A DNA stretch of 53,160 nucleotides from Streptomyces sp. ITFR-21 (GTDB lineage Bacteria > Actinomycetota > Actinomycetes > Streptomycetales > Streptomycetaceae): positions 1 to 53,160 of the forward strand of contig NZ_CP134607.1 in NCBI RefSeq assembly GCF_031844685.1, written 5' to 3'. Shown here piece by piece: positions 8,397 through 17,046 of this stretch; the stretch's first letter is position 1; every line of letters begins with the position of its first letter. The position numbers and the translations under genes are program-made. The notes under the pieces are model-generated. The model was not told the DNA's origin, did no database searches, and saw nothing but the letters and a program-made list of their open reading frames with translations.

Positions 8397-8810
8397 TCAG
8401 CGGGCCGGCTTGGTGTTCGAAGGGGAGGCGCCCATCCTCCAGTCCGAAGGCTTGCGGGAGCGAAAGGTCTCTCCAGCCTCGATGCGCGCCTTGTTCCGGG
8501 CGAACTCCAACTCGGCACTGCTGGGAGCGCACTTCGGATGCCCCCAGCCCAGCCCGACTTTCCGGATCAGCTCACCCCGGCCGTACTCGCGCATGCAGGC
8601 CGGGCACGTCCCGCCGAACTGTGCCCGGATCGTGCCCCGCGGCACGGGTGCCTTCCCTGGCTGCTTGGCTGTGGTGACCGCGCTGCGACCGCCTGCTTTC
8701 TTCTTGCTGGCGGTAGTGCGCCCGGCCTCTCGCCACTGTTTGCCGGTGCGTTTCTTCGGCTGTACGGCCCGGGCGGCCTTGGCGGTCTTCTGTGCCGGGG
8801 TCTGTCCCAC
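8397..8810 (-). CDS. Zinc-finger-like basic protein
   Basis: A basic protein of about 137 residues from the GTG at 8810. The frame stays open to 8960 but without a better start. The N-terminal half is lysine- and arginine-rich (KKRTGKQWREAGRTTASKKK). The C-terminal half has CPACMREYGRGELI ... GWGHPKC, a C-x2-C ... H-x2-C arrangement like a PARP-type zinc finger, which suggests binding to DNA or RNA. It is divergent from the PIN gene, and their 5' ends are close enough to share a regulatory region. The exact start is uncertain. Confidence 0.6.
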   Translation of the reverse strand: MGQTPAQKTAKAARAVQPKKRTGKQWREAGRTTASKKKAGGRSAVTTAKQPGKAPVPRGTIRAQFGGTCPACMREYGRGELIRKVGLGWGHPKCAPSSAELEFARNKARIEAGETFRSRKPSDWRMGASPSNTKPAR

Positions 8811-8962
8811 GTTCGTGAGCGTAACGGGGCCGACCGGCTGGCCGCGCTCGGCGCACCGCGGATCCACCGGATCCGGTGAACGTTGCGAAAGGCATCGACG
8901 TAAAGCTGGCGACCGCCGGCCCGCCTCGGAGGGATGATGCCGTTGGACATGGAGGCACACAG

Positions 8963-10678
8963 TTGATCATCTTCGATACGAATGCCGTGAATCTTCTCCC
9001 GACCGACGGGCCGAGAGCCGACATCCTCCGCAAGCTGCGGGGATCGGGCCACCACCGAGTGGTCGTGCCCTGGATGGTGTTGGAAGAGATGGCTGCCCAT
9101 CAGGCGTTCTTCTATCCAGCCAGGTACCAGTCCGTCGAAGCGGTCCTGCATAAGTTGCAGGAGGTGCTCCCCTGGAAGGTGCAGAGCAATCTGGAACCGC
9201 TGGACGTGGAGCGTCTCCTCGAGCACTGGCGGCAGCTCTACAGGGAGATCTTCGAGGTCATCGAGACCAGCGGTGAAGCCGCGCAGAAGGCTCTGCAGCG
9301 CGAAGCCATGGCTCTTCCGCCGGCCAAGCGGGTCCAGCGCGGCAAGGATGAGTTTTCGATCGGCTCTCGCGATGCGGCTATCTGGTTTTCCGTCCTCGAA
9401 TACCTGCGAGCCAACCCTGACGAGCACGTCTACTTCGTCACCAACAACAGCAGCGACTTCGGCGACGGGTCGCACTACCCGTATCCGATGAACGAGGACG
9501 TTGCGGGCATGGAGGACCGGCTCACGCGACTCACTGACTTCGATGACGTCGTCGCTGAGTTCACCAAAGAGGTCTCCGGTGCGGAAGCGGAAGCTGCGGC
9601 TGACCGGCTGCTGAGGTCGATCGCCATTCGGTCACAGGTGGCACAAACAGCGGTGGAGGTCTTGGATGCAGCGACAGGGTTCGTGGGCCTGGGCGGTACC
9701 GACAGCGCGGTGAGATGGCGCGCCTGGGTGGCGGCGCCTGAGACTGAACTGCTTGGCCTCAGTGGGGTCACCGGCCATGAAATCGAAGGTGAGATCTGGT
9801 ACACCGCCAAGGCCCGGTGGCTGCTGTACGGGGCCGTGGACGGCGACAGCGACGATGCCGAATACATCGCGTGTGTGTGGGAGACGAAGATCCTTTTTTC
9901 CGCCGGGGAGGAGGACCAGACTCCGACCCTGCTCACGCAGGATCAGCCCTCACTGCCCGACACGGGTGATCAGCAGTGCATGGAAGTCCTGCGGAGGCTG
10001 AAAGCCACGACGGCTGAGGCTGCCCAGCGCGCCTTGGATGCCCTTACTACGCGATCTTCCGGTGCTGCCGCCTACATCGCTCAGCAGATGGCGGCCAAGC
10101 CGACCGCAACCATCGCGCAGATCGCGGGCGCTAAGCACGTCAACACGCTCATGGAGCAGGTGGCGGCCACCAACCTCAAGCTCGGCAGTGCGCAGTCGCT
10201 GTTCGGCCCGCTGCCGAAGTCCATTGACATCTCAAGCATCGGGATCGGCAAGACAGCGGCCGAGCAGGTCTTCGGGAGCATGCCGAAATCCACGCTCGAC
10301 ATCGCCAGCATCATGCCGAGCGTGAAGCTCGCGCAGTCGGCCATCGGCTCCCTACCCAAGTCCGTCATCGCCGACCTCGGGATCGGCAAGACAGCGGCCG
10401 AGCAGGTCTTCGGGAGCATGCCGAAATCCACGCTCGACATCGCCAGCATCATGCCGAGCGTGAAGCTCGCGCAGTCGGCCATCGGCTCCCTACCCAAGTC
10501 CGTCATCGCCGACCTCGGGATCGGCAAGACGGCAGTGGAACAGGCTTTCGGGACCATGGCAAAGGACAAACTCGCCGGCTACTCCTTCCCTTCCGAGGCG
10601 AAGCAGGCAGAGTCACAAGATGAGCAGGAACCTGACGATGGTGCCGAGGAAGCAGACCAACCCGAGGACCACAACTGA
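8963..10678 (+). CDS. PIN-domain nuclease with tandem repeats
   Basis: A 571-residue protein. The start is a TTG at 8963, supported by GGAGG seven bases upstream and by the sequence beginning directly with the PIN strand IIFDTNAVNLL. Residues 1-180 form a PIN ribonuclease domain of the DUF4935 kind: first acidic residue in FDTNA, E in LEEMAAHQ, D in SRDAAIWF and the N-N-x-x-D-F pair in TNNSSDFGD. Residues 180-350 look like an extra beta-rich domain. From about residue 425 the chain repeats a 46-residue unit (GIGKTAAEQVFGSMPKSTLD...) twice perfectly and once partly, then ends in an acidic tail. It is likely an RNase effector. The repeats could mediate assembly or target recognition. Confidence 0.75.
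   Translation: MIIFDTNAVNLLPTDGPRADILRKLRGSGHHRVVVPWMVLEEMAAHQAFFYPARYQSVEAVLHKLQEVLPWKVQSNLEPLDVERLLEHWRQLYREIFEVIETSGEAAQKALQREAMALPPAKRVQRGKDEFSIGSRDAAIWFSVLEYLRANPDEHVYFVTNNSSDFGDGSHYPYPMNEDVAGMEDRLTRLTDFDDVVAEFTKEVSGAEAEAAADRLLRSIAIRSQVAQTAVEVLDAATGFVGLGGTDSAVRWRAWVAAPETELLGLSGVTGHEIEGEIWYTAKARWLLYGAVDGDSDDAEYIACVWETKILFSAGEEDQTPTLLTQDQPSLPDTGDQQCMEVLRRLKATTAEAAQRALDALTTRSSGAAAYIAQQMAAKPTATIAQIAGAKHVNTLMEQVAATNLKLGSAQSLFGPLPKSIDISSIGIGKTAAEQVFGSMPKSTLDIASIMPSVKLAQSAIGSLPKSVIADLGIGKTAAEQVFGSMPKSTLDIASIMPSVKLAQSAIGSLPKSVIADLGIGKTAVEQAFGTMAKDKLAGYSFPSEAKQAESQDEQEPDDGAEEADQPEDHN
10241..10516. repeat. Two perfect 138-bp tandem repeats in PIN gene
   Basis: The segment 10241-10378 is repeated base for base at 10379-10516. 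A third copy begins at 10517 and diverges after 15 bases. The unit is 46 codons, so the reading frame is kept. Perfect identity implies a very recent duplication or ongoing copy-number change. Confidence 0.9.
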
Positions 10679-10902
10679 GGGGTCTGACTAAGTTGCGGTC
10701 TGCACCGATGCCGTCAGTCATGGCTGTGGGCTCGTTACCAGGCGCCGGTGTAGACGGATCCCAGCGGCCGCTGCGATGTGGCGATCCGATTGTCCAAGGC
10801 CGGCACCGGCGCGGCGGCCGCGCAGCTCGCGGGCAAGGTGACGGCCGGTCTCGGACCGAAGGTGCCCGCAATGCGCCGCGGAGCGGGACGGCACGAAGCG
10901 CC

Positions 10903-12972
10903 TTACCGGTCTTCAACGATGAAGCACGCCCGCTGGTAGAGCTCGTCGAACGTGATGATCTCGACGTCCTGGATCGATGTCCGGTACAGCTCGAAGGAAC
11001 TGATCTTCTCTGAGTTCACGGCGCCGTTGTCGGTGAACTCGCGCAGGCTCCCGATCACCAAGACCTGCCGGGGCCTTGTGGTGGACAGTTCGACACCGGT
11101 CAGGGCGCCGTCCTCGTCGCGCATCCGGAAGAGGAACTCGTGGGAGATGAGCTGCAGGGCCCTGGAGACGGTCTTCTGCACCTGCGCCACGCCGCCGCCT
11201 AGTTCTTTCGACGCCTGGAAAACGCCCCGGCGGTACGGGGCCTTGGCGAGCAGCTCCGTGTCGTGGGTCTTGATCTCGCAGAAGAGCATGCTGCTGATCA
11301 GGCCCTTGGACCGCATGATGGCGTCGATGCGTTTTCCGGCTCCGCCGAAAATGTTGGCGCCAGCGGTGATGCGTTCCAGTTTGCCGTCGTCGATGGATTC
11401 GCAGGCGATGAGGTTGAGCCCGTAGCCGAAGATCCACTGGTTCGCCTCGAAGAATGCCTGCCAGACCGCTTCCGCCCCGCGTGTCGTTGCCCGGCTCTCC
11501 TCCTGCTGGAAGTAGTCCGGATCGTTAAGCAGCTGCTCGAACCTCTGGAGCTGTTCCTTGCGGTTGCTGATCAGCCGGATGTCCTCCTCGGTGAGGCCAC
11601 CGCCGATCGCGGTCCGGACCGCCCCGAGGACCGTCGTCCGGTCATGGCCGGTCAGCAGTTGGGTCAGCTGGGCCTCGTCTGTGGCCACGAGCTGGAGGGA
11701 GTCGCCGGGTGTGTTCAGCCCGGCGCAGCCCTGGAGGAAGTTGATGACCTTCCAGAAGTTCTCGTGGACGTCCCCGGTATCGACGATCGCCTTGACGGCT
11801 CGGGTGATCCCGGTGTCGGGCACCGTCTGCTCGGCGGAGACCTCCCCCGGCTTCCTCTTGTCCTTCTTCCACAGCTTGATCCTCGGCGTGAAGGTGTCGC
11901 CCTTCTTGATGATGGTGACGCTGCACAAGGTGGCCACCCGGGGCCGGTCGTCGAGGACGAAGTCGGTGATCATCCGGCGTGCGCGGGTGTCGTAGAGGTA
12001 GTGGAACCCGCTGCTGTCCTGCGAGCTGCGGATCTCCAGGTCGGCGAAGTCCCTGCGGGTGACGTCGAACTCGGTGGTGGAGAAGGGGAGGCGCAGACCG
12101 CGAATGATGGGCGTAGCGGGCGCCGCGCCCTGGGTTCGCCAGTCCGGCGAGATGTTGGGCAGCGGCCGGGTGTCGCCTTCGACCACGAGGCCCCGGACGT
12201 CGGTGCGCCCGAGCTGGCTGAGCAGGGTCTCCAGTGTCCGCCAGATCACCTCCTTCACCTCCGGGGTGCAGGTGGGCTGGAGCTCGCGCTCCAAAGTCAG
12301 GACCGCCTCGTAGGTGTCCGCCGTCCAGTTGTCATCGGGCATGGGGTGGAAGAAGCCGCCGTCGCGGCGCAGCGTCAGGACAGCGGTGCGCAGCAGGTCG
12401 CGTGCGGTCTCCTCGCCGGTGCAGTCCAGGAGGCTGTAGGTCTGGCCGAGGACCAGGTCGAGCTTGCCCGCGTCGTCGTCGTTCAGCGGCAGTGGGACCA
12501 ACGGGCCCGTGGGCGGTATTCGGACCGCTGTGTAGATGGGGCGGCCAGAGAGGGAGTCGTGGGGACGCAGGCTCCACCCGTCTGGTGCCAGCAGCCGGTT
12601 CAGCTCCTCGACCTGCTTCATCGCCTCCCCTACGTCGGCTGCGACCTCGGGATGGACGGTTCGTGCCAGGAAGTCGAGCAGCACCTTGTCCGGCCCGTCG
12701 CGCAGCTCCAGCCGAGGGTCCTCGAAGATCCAGTCGTCGTCCAGGTCGGGGTTGTTGAACCGGTGCTGCTGGATGTCGGCGCGGACAGTCGGGAGCCGGC
12801 CATTCAGGGACGGAGGTCGGTCCAGGTCGTAGAGGCCTTCCAGGAACGTGACCTCGTCTAGCTTCCCCCACCAGGGCCTCGATATCCCGCGCAGGTAGTC
12901 GAAGATGTCGCGCCGCGTCACCGCAGTAATCGATAGCTGCGCGGGTGCCGGGGCGGGGGCGCTGGACGTCAT
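10903..12972 (-). CDS. Shedu-family anti-phage nuclease
   Basis: A protein of about 689 residues from the ATG at 12972. The N-terminal part (RDIFDYLRG, then WWGKLDEVTFLEGLYDL and the DDDWIFEDPRL stretch) resembles the AbiJ N-terminal domain type 3. The C-terminal part carries a Shedu (DUF4263) nuclease domain: WQAFFEANQWIFGYGL, then KRIDAIM and LFCEIKTHDTELL, giving a PD-(D/E)xK-like D...E-x-K triad, and YRRGVFQASKELGGGVAQVQK. Shedu proteins are stand-alone anti-phage nucleases, and variable N-terminal domains are thought to sense infection. A small gene just upstream on the same strand may be co-transcribed. The start could lie further upstream. Confidence 0.85.
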   Translation of the reverse strand: MTSSAPAPAPAQLSITAVTRRDIFDYLRGISRPWWGKLDEVTFLEGLYDLDRPPSLNGRLPTVRADIQQHRFNNPDLDDDWIFEDPRLELRDGPDKVLLDFLARTVHPEVAADVGEAMKQVEELNRLLAPDGWSLRPHDSLSGRPIYTAVRIPPTGPLVPLPLNDDDAGKLDLVLGQTYSLLDCTGEETARDLLRTAVLTLRRDGGFFHPMPDDNWTADTYEAVLTLERELQPTCTPEVKEVIWRTLETLLSQLGRTDVRGLVVEGDTRPLPNISPDWRTQGAAPATPIIRGLRLPFSTTEFDVTRRDFADLEIRSSQDSSGFHYLYDTRARRMITDFVLDDRPRVATLCSVTIIKKGDTFTPRIKLWKKDKRKPGEVSAEQTVPDTGITRAVKAIVDTGDVHENFWKVINFLQGCAGLNTPGDSLQLVATDEAQLTQLLTGHDRTTVLGAVRTAIGGGLTEEDIRLISNRKEQLQRFEQLLNDPDYFQQEESRATTRGAEAVWQAFFEANQWIFGYGLNLIACESIDDGKLERITAGANIFGGAGKRIDAIMRSKGLISSMLFCEIKTHDTELLAKAPYRRGVFQASKELGGGVAQVQKTVSRALQLISHEFLFRMRDEDGALTGVELSTTRPRQVLVIGSLREFTDNGAVNSEKISSFELYRTSIQDVEIITFDELYQRACFIVEDR

Positions 12973-13078
12973 GCGCCCAGGATGGACGGCAGAGCAGCCA
13001 GCCGCCGGTCGATCGAGACTTTCCATCTCCCCGGACGCGCCGTCGCCCCACGTAAGCGGCCTGCTCCGGCGGCCGATG

Positions 13079-13471
13079 TCACTCCGGGAGTTCGCCCTCA
13101 TCGACCATGCGCAGCAGCTGCTCGCGGACCTCTGCCAGCTTCACCGGATCGTCGGCGACCTCCGCCGTCACCACAGCCCAGCCCACGCTGGGGTCACCCT
13201 CCACGACCTCCACGACCCGGTCGTCCGTACGCCCGGTGGCCGCCATCGCCAGGACCGTCGCGAACTCGCGGCGCACTTCGTCGGTGAACAGCTCTTCGTT
13301 GACTTCGTAGCCCGTCCCGTCGAAGCCGGCCTCCGAGGCCTTCTTCATCCCCTTCAGCGCATCGGCCAGGGCGCCGAACTTGTCCGACTCCATACGCAGG
13401 CGCAGCGTCTCCAGGTACATCGCGCTCAGCGCACCCGCGTCCGGTCGTTCCATGCTGTCCTCATCGCTCAT
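13079..13471 (-). CDS. Hypothetical acidic protein upstream of Shedu
   Basis: A 130-residue acidic protein starting at ATG 13471, with a GGAAGGGTGG-like ribosome binding site. It has a helical N-terminus (MERPDAGALSAMYLETLRLRM) followed by a mixed region (FATVLAMAATGRTDDRVVEVVEGD) and WAVVTAEVADDPVKLAEVREQLL. No family is recognised. It ends 107 bp before the Shedu start on the same strand, so it may form an operon with it and could be an accessory or immunity component. That role is inferred from position only. Confidence 0.6.
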   Translation of the reverse strand: MSDEDSMERPDAGALSAMYLETLRLRMESDKFGALADALKGMKKASEAGFDGTGYEVNEELFTDEVRREFATVLAMAATGRTDDRVVEVVEGDPSVGWAVVTAEVADDPVKLAEVREQLLRMVDEGELPE

Positions 13472-13722
13472 CTGCCCACCCTTCCCCCGGCGCCGCGGCG
13501 CGTCCAGACCAACTGCAGAGTGACGTGACCGGCCCGGTCTCGTCTCGTTGGTCAGGGCGGTGCCGCTCGAAGCGCTGCGACGGTGCCCCGGCTGAAGCAC
13601 ACCCGCACGCCGTGAGGCGGGAAGTAGGCCCCAGCTGCTCCGCGGCATCGCAGCACGCCGACGTGGCCTGCCCGGCCACAGTCGCAGATCACGGCGGCGG
13701 CACCGGAACCGGAAGGTTCACC

Positions 13723-13932
13723 ATGTCCTCTCACGCACGCCACAACGACGCCCGCCGCTACCAGGAGACGTTCGGGGGCTCACACGCGCAGGCGCTGCGC
13801 CAGGTCCGCGAGCAGCTCCCGCCCGTCCGCGAGGCTTCCCGCGCCCTGACCAGCTCGGTGGGAGATGGCAAGGTGGTGCCGCCAGTGCTCCTGGTCGCTC
13901 AGAGCCTGTGTCTGAACCTCGGATTTGGGTAG
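13723..13932 (+). CDS. Short, probably truncated hypothetical protein
   Basis: A 69-residue product with a good ribosome binding site (GGAAGG) before ATG 13723. The first 38 residues (SSHARHNDARRYQETFGGS, then HAQALRQVREQLP) look like the conserved N-terminus of a longer actinobacterial plasmid protein. The sequence after about residue 40 loses that character and soon stops, so the gene may be a 5' fragment left after a recombination event. Confidence 0.5.
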   Translation: MSSHARHNDARRYQETFGGSHAQALRQVREQLPPVREASRALTSSVGDGKVVPPVLLVAQSLCLNLGFG

Positions 13933-13954
13933 CTTTGCGTCCTAGGCTGGGTTG

Positions 13955-14266
13955 ATGTCGGATGGCGCCGGGGAAGTCGCTGAGCGGTTCTGTGAGGGCT
14001 GCGGGAGGCGGTTGTCGTTGGAGGCTCAGGCTTGGGCGAGGTTCTGTTCGTCGGCCTGTCGCGGCCGGAAGTGGCGGCAGGACCAGCGGTTTCGGAAGCG
14101 TGTGGCGGCGGAGTTGAGCGGGGCCGGGCGGGCTGAGTGCCCGGAGTGCGGGGCGACGTGGGTCGTCGGGGTGGATCGCCGTTCGAATGCGGTCTACTGC
14201 TCGCGGCGGTGTGTGACGCGGGCCTGGCGGGCGCGAAAGGAATCGTTCGGTGAACGGTCACAGTGA
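13955..14266 (+). CDS. Double zinc-ribbon hypothetical protein
   Basis: A 103-residue protein with two four-cysteine knuckle sets: FCEGCGRRL with RFCSSACRGR, and AECPECGATW with YCSRRCVTRAW. The positions are those of treble-clef or ribbon zinc sites, and the chain is rich in arginine, so nucleic acid binding is likely. The ATG at 13955 is directly preceded by an in-frame TTG. The ribosome binding site is weak. It lies just upstream of the racO/racP-like pair. Confidence 0.6.
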   Translation: MSDGAGEVAERFCEGCGRRLSLEAQAWARFCSSACRGRKWRQDQRFRKRVAAELSGAGRAECPECGATWVVGVDRRSNAVYCSRRCVTRAWRARKESFGERSQ

Positions 14267-14432
14267 CCGCATCGCGAACGCGCCTGAATCGCCTCTTCGG
14301 TCAGAAGTCGGTCATCTGCGGTCGTTCGTTGTGATCTTCGTATTTGCGGTCTGACGCTCGGTGGGAGAAGCGGGCCGGGTCTTGTCACGGCCGCGGGGCC
14401 GCGCCCCGGCTCCGCGGTAGGTGGTGGATGCC

Positions 14433-15554
14433 ATGCCCGAAGAGACCGAAGTCGCCGACGACAAGGTCGGCAGTGTCAGCGCGAGCCGGTACGCGCAGAT
14501 CGTGGCCGAGCTGCGGAAGCTGGTGGAGACCGCCACCGTCATCCAGTTCGCGATCGGCGACGCCGCCCTGGAGGTCGAACCGATGCGGGGCCGCGGCGGA
14601 TCGGCCCCGGCCGACGAGCTGTTCACGGTCAGGGACTCCCTGCACCGCCTGGCCGAGGACATCGGCGTCTCCTACCGCACGGTGGAGGGCGCACGCTGGG
14701 CGGCGTCGAAGTGGCCGGCCGAGCACCGGGCGGCGGGGGTGTCGTTCACGATCCACAGGACGCTGGCCGGCATCTCCGACCCGGACGAGCGGTTCGCCGC
14801 GATCCACACCCCGCCCGAGGGCAAGGCCCGGTGGACACCGGACGAGGCCAGCCGGCGGGTCGGACGCCAGGTCGCCAAGCCGGTCACCCCGCAGGAGAAG
14901 ATCAGCGCGATCCACACGCTGGCGAAGGACGAGGACGTCGCCGCGGCCGTCACGGGCGACCTGCTGCGGCGCCCGTCGGTGGTCGCGCAGGTCAGGCACG
15001 AGGACAAGGTCCGGGCAGTGACCGAGCTGACCCGCGAGGACCAGGTCGCGGCCGCGGTCGCCCCGGACTTCCTGCGGCGCCCGGCCGTCGTCGCCCAGGT
15101 CGCCCCGGCGGACAAGGTCCGCGCCGTCGAGGAACTCACCCGCGACGAGACCGTGGCGGCCGAGGTCACCACCGGCCTGCTCCGGCGCCCGGACGTCGCG
15201 TTCAAGGCGATGTCGGACGACACCGCCCGTCACCAGGTCAACCACGCCCAGGTCGAACGCGGCCGACAGGCCCGCGAGCACTTCGAGGACACCAGCCCCG
15301 TCGCGCCGGCGGTGAAGAACATCGACCGGTCGGTGGAATTCCTGGACCTGATCACCGCCTGCCACGCGTTCGTCGCCGCGGCCGGCCGGGTCGTCCCCGG
15401 CATGCGCGACCGGCAGCTCGGCGATGACGAACGCGTCATCGTCCACGAGAACGTCGCCCGAGTCCGCGCAACCCTGGACTGGATCGAGACCGCGGTGGAC
15501 ACCGGCAAGGTCGACGTCGACGGCGAGCTGGCCCGACTCCTGCAAGGCGAGTAA
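14433..15554 (+). CDS. RacO-like DUF6192 protein
   Basis: A 373-residue protein from ATG 14433 (GGTAGGTGG upstream). It resembles the DUF6192 or RacO group of Streptomyces: SASRYAQIVAELRKLVETA, FAIGDAALEVEPM, DIGVSYRTVEGARWAASKWPAE and HRTLAGISDPDERFAAI. The last two suggest a helix-turn-helix. Residues about 150-270 contain three copies of a 35-residue helical repeat (EKISAIHTLAKDEDVAAAV ... LLRRPSVVAQV). It overlaps no gene but is followed after two bases by the RacP-like gene, so the two are probably co-translated. The molecular role of the pair is unknown to me. Confidence 0.7.
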   Translation: MPEETEVADDKVGSVSASRYAQIVAELRKLVETATVIQFAIGDAALEVEPMRGRGGSAPADELFTVRDSLHRLAEDIGVSYRTVEGARWAASKWPAEHRAAGVSFTIHRTLAGISDPDERFAAIHTPPEGKARWTPDEASRRVGRQVAKPVTPQEKISAIHTLAKDEDVAAAVTGDLLRRPSVVAQVRHEDKVRAVTELTREDQVAAAVAPDFLRRPAVVAQVAPADKVRAVEELTRDETVAAEVTTGLLRRPDVAFKAMSDDTARHQVNHAQVERGRQAREHFEDTSPVAPAVKNIDRSVEFLDLITACHAFVAAAGRVVPGMRDRQLGDDERVIVHENVARVRATLDWIETAVDTGKVDVDGELARLLQGE

Positions 15555-15556
15555 CC

Positions 15557-15985
15557 GTGCCGCGCGCCTCCGAGCGCAGATCGCCGGCCGCCCAGCGACA
15601 CGCCGACACCGTCCGCTTCGTGCTGTTCGAGGCACGGCCGGCCGGTCTGACCTTCCCCCAACTGGTCAGATCCAGCGAGCTGTCACCCAGCCAGACCCGA
15701 TCTGGCCTTGCCTGCCTGCGGGACACCATCACCGAACGCAACTGGCCGCCGCTGATCTGGACCCTGAAAGACGGCTACCAGTTCTGCGCCGACCCCGACC
15801 AGCTCCAGGCATACGAGGTCGCGGTCATCCGCGGCAAGCTCACCGAGATCCGCCGGTTCATCACCGGCACCGTCGCCCCGCACGCGGCCCTCCAGCCCAA
15901 GGGCCGATGGATCAAGCACCTGAACACCCAGCTCAGTTCGGTGGAATCCACCCTCGACGTCATCGCCGACTACACCAGCGCCTGA
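15557..15985 (+). CDS. RacP-like winged-helix protein
   Basis: A 142-residue protein starting at GTG 15557, two bases after the racO-like stop, with AAGGCGAG as the ribosome binding site inside the preceding gene. Residues 15-75 read as a winged helix (VRFVLFEARPAGLTFPQLVRSS, then SPSQTRSGLACLRDTI and a WTLKDGYQF wing). The rest is helical and contains RGKLTEIRRFITGTV. It matches the RacP group that accompanies RacO-like proteins in Streptomyces. A strong hairpin follows directly. Confidence 0.7.
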   Translation: MPRASERRSPAAQRHADTVRFVLFEARPAGLTFPQLVRSSELSPSQTRSGLACLRDTITERNWPPLIWTLKDGYQFCADPDQLQAYEVAVIRGKLTEIRRFITGTVAPHAALQPKGRWIKHLNTQLSSVESTLDVIADYTSA

Positions 15986-15987
15986 CC

Positions 15988-16020
15988 GGTGGGCCCGGCC
16001 GCGAAGAGGCCGGGCCCACC
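15988..16020 (+). terminator. Terminator after racP-like gene
   Basis: A perfect 13-bp stem, GGTGGGCCCGGCC (15988-16000) paired with 16008-16020 around a 7-nt loop, begins two bases after the racP-like stop. Confidence 0.85.
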
Positions 16021-16045
16021 CCGTCGCGAAAGGGGAGGCAAGCCG

Positions 16046-16900
16046 ATGCCGCGCAAGCGCTGCTACCCCTCGGATACCTGGGATGACGAGTGGGCCCTGA
16101 TCGAACCGCTACTGCCGGTCCCGGCCTGCGACACCCCCACCGGCGGGCGGCCGGAGAAGCACCCGCGCCGCGAGATCGTGGACGCCATCCGCTACGTCGT
16201 GGACACCGGATGCAAATGGCGGGCCCTGCCCAAGGACTTCCCGCCCTGGCGGACCTGCTACGGCTTCATGGCCCGCTGGGCAGCCGCCGGTGTCATCGGG
16301 CAGATCCGTGACCAGCTCCGCAAGCGCATCCGCCGCGAGATGGGCCGGGCCCCCGGAGCGGTGGCCACCGTCATCGACTCCCAGTCGATCAAGGCCGCCG
16401 ACACCGTCGGCAAGGACTCCCGCGGCTACGACGCGGGGAAGAAGATCAATGGCCGCAAGCGGCACCTGGTCGTGGACACCAAGGGCCTGCCGCTGTTCGT
16501 CATGGTCACCCCGGCCGACGTGACCGACCGCAACGCGGCCAAGGAAGTCCTCTTCCGGCTGCGGCTGATGCACCCCGAGATCACTATCGTCTGGGCCGAC
16601 TCGGCCTATGCCGGACAGCTCGTGACCTGGGCGAAGACCTACCTGAACCTGACGATCAAGACTGTCAGCCGCCCGAAGAACACTCCCGGGTTCGTCGTCC
16701 TGCCCCGGCGCTGGGTCGTGGAGCGCTCGCACGCCTGGGTCATGCACGCCCGCCGGCACGCCCGCGACTACGAACGGCTCATCCAGCACTCGGAGTCGTT
16801 GATCACCTGGGCCGCGATCACCCTCATGACCAGGCGAATCACTCAACGGCAGTCCCGCAGAACCGGACAGCCGACCTCCCGCGAAGCCCAACGCGACTGA
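16046..16900 (+). CDS. IS5-family transposase
   Basis: A 284-residue DDE transposase starting at ATG 16046, with AGGGGAGG eight bases upstream. An N-terminal DUF4096-like segment (WALIEPLLPVP, then GRPEKHPRREIVDAIRYVV and CKWRALPKDFPPW) is followed by the catalytic core: D in VIDSQSIKAAD, D in WADSAYAG and E in RRWVVERSHAW. Length and motifs are complete, so the enzyme may be active. I could not find flanking inverted repeats or a target duplication, so the element boundaries are undefined. It starts only 26 bp after the terminator of the racP-like gene. Confidence 0.9.
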   Translation: MPRKRCYPSDTWDDEWALIEPLLPVPACDTPTGGRPEKHPRREIVDAIRYVVDTGCKWRALPKDFPPWRTCYGFMARWAAAGVIGQIRDQLRKRIRREMGRAPGAVATVIDSQSIKAADTVGKDSRGYDAGKKINGRKRHLVVDTKGLPLFVMVTPADVTDRNAAKEVLFRLRLMHPEITIVWADSAYAGQLVTWAKTYLNLTIKTVSRPKNTPGFVVLPRRWVVERSHAWVMHARRHARDYERLIQHSESLITWAAITLMTRRITQRQSRRTGQPTSREAQRD

Positions 16901-16906
16901 TCATCT

Positions 16907-16930
16907 TCAATACGGCGGCCGCCGTATTGA
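16907..16930. terminator. Perfect 24-bp palindrome
   Basis: TCAATACGGCGG is followed directly by its reverse complement, six bases after the transposase stop. This could be a bidirectional terminator between the transposase and the convergent membrane-protein gene, or the last remnant of an IS end. Confidence 0.65.
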
Positions 16931-17046
16931 CCAATACCCCGCCGAAATCCCAACCGGTCCCATTGTCCCACCACGGGCGTCGGACTGTCTCGTACTCACC
17001 CCACCTCGCGGCCGAGATGGGGGCGATCGGCAACGGAGTCAGGCAC

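Noticed and set aside
10679..10902. Coding-like stretch (AAAAQLAGKVTAGLG type) between the PIN and Shedu genes
   Set aside because: Open for only about 30 codons, without start or ribosome binding site. At most a relic.
16046..16900. Full insertion sequence with boundaries
   Set aside because: I compared both flanks of the transposase gene by eye and found no matching inverted repeats or target duplication, so only the gene is annotated.
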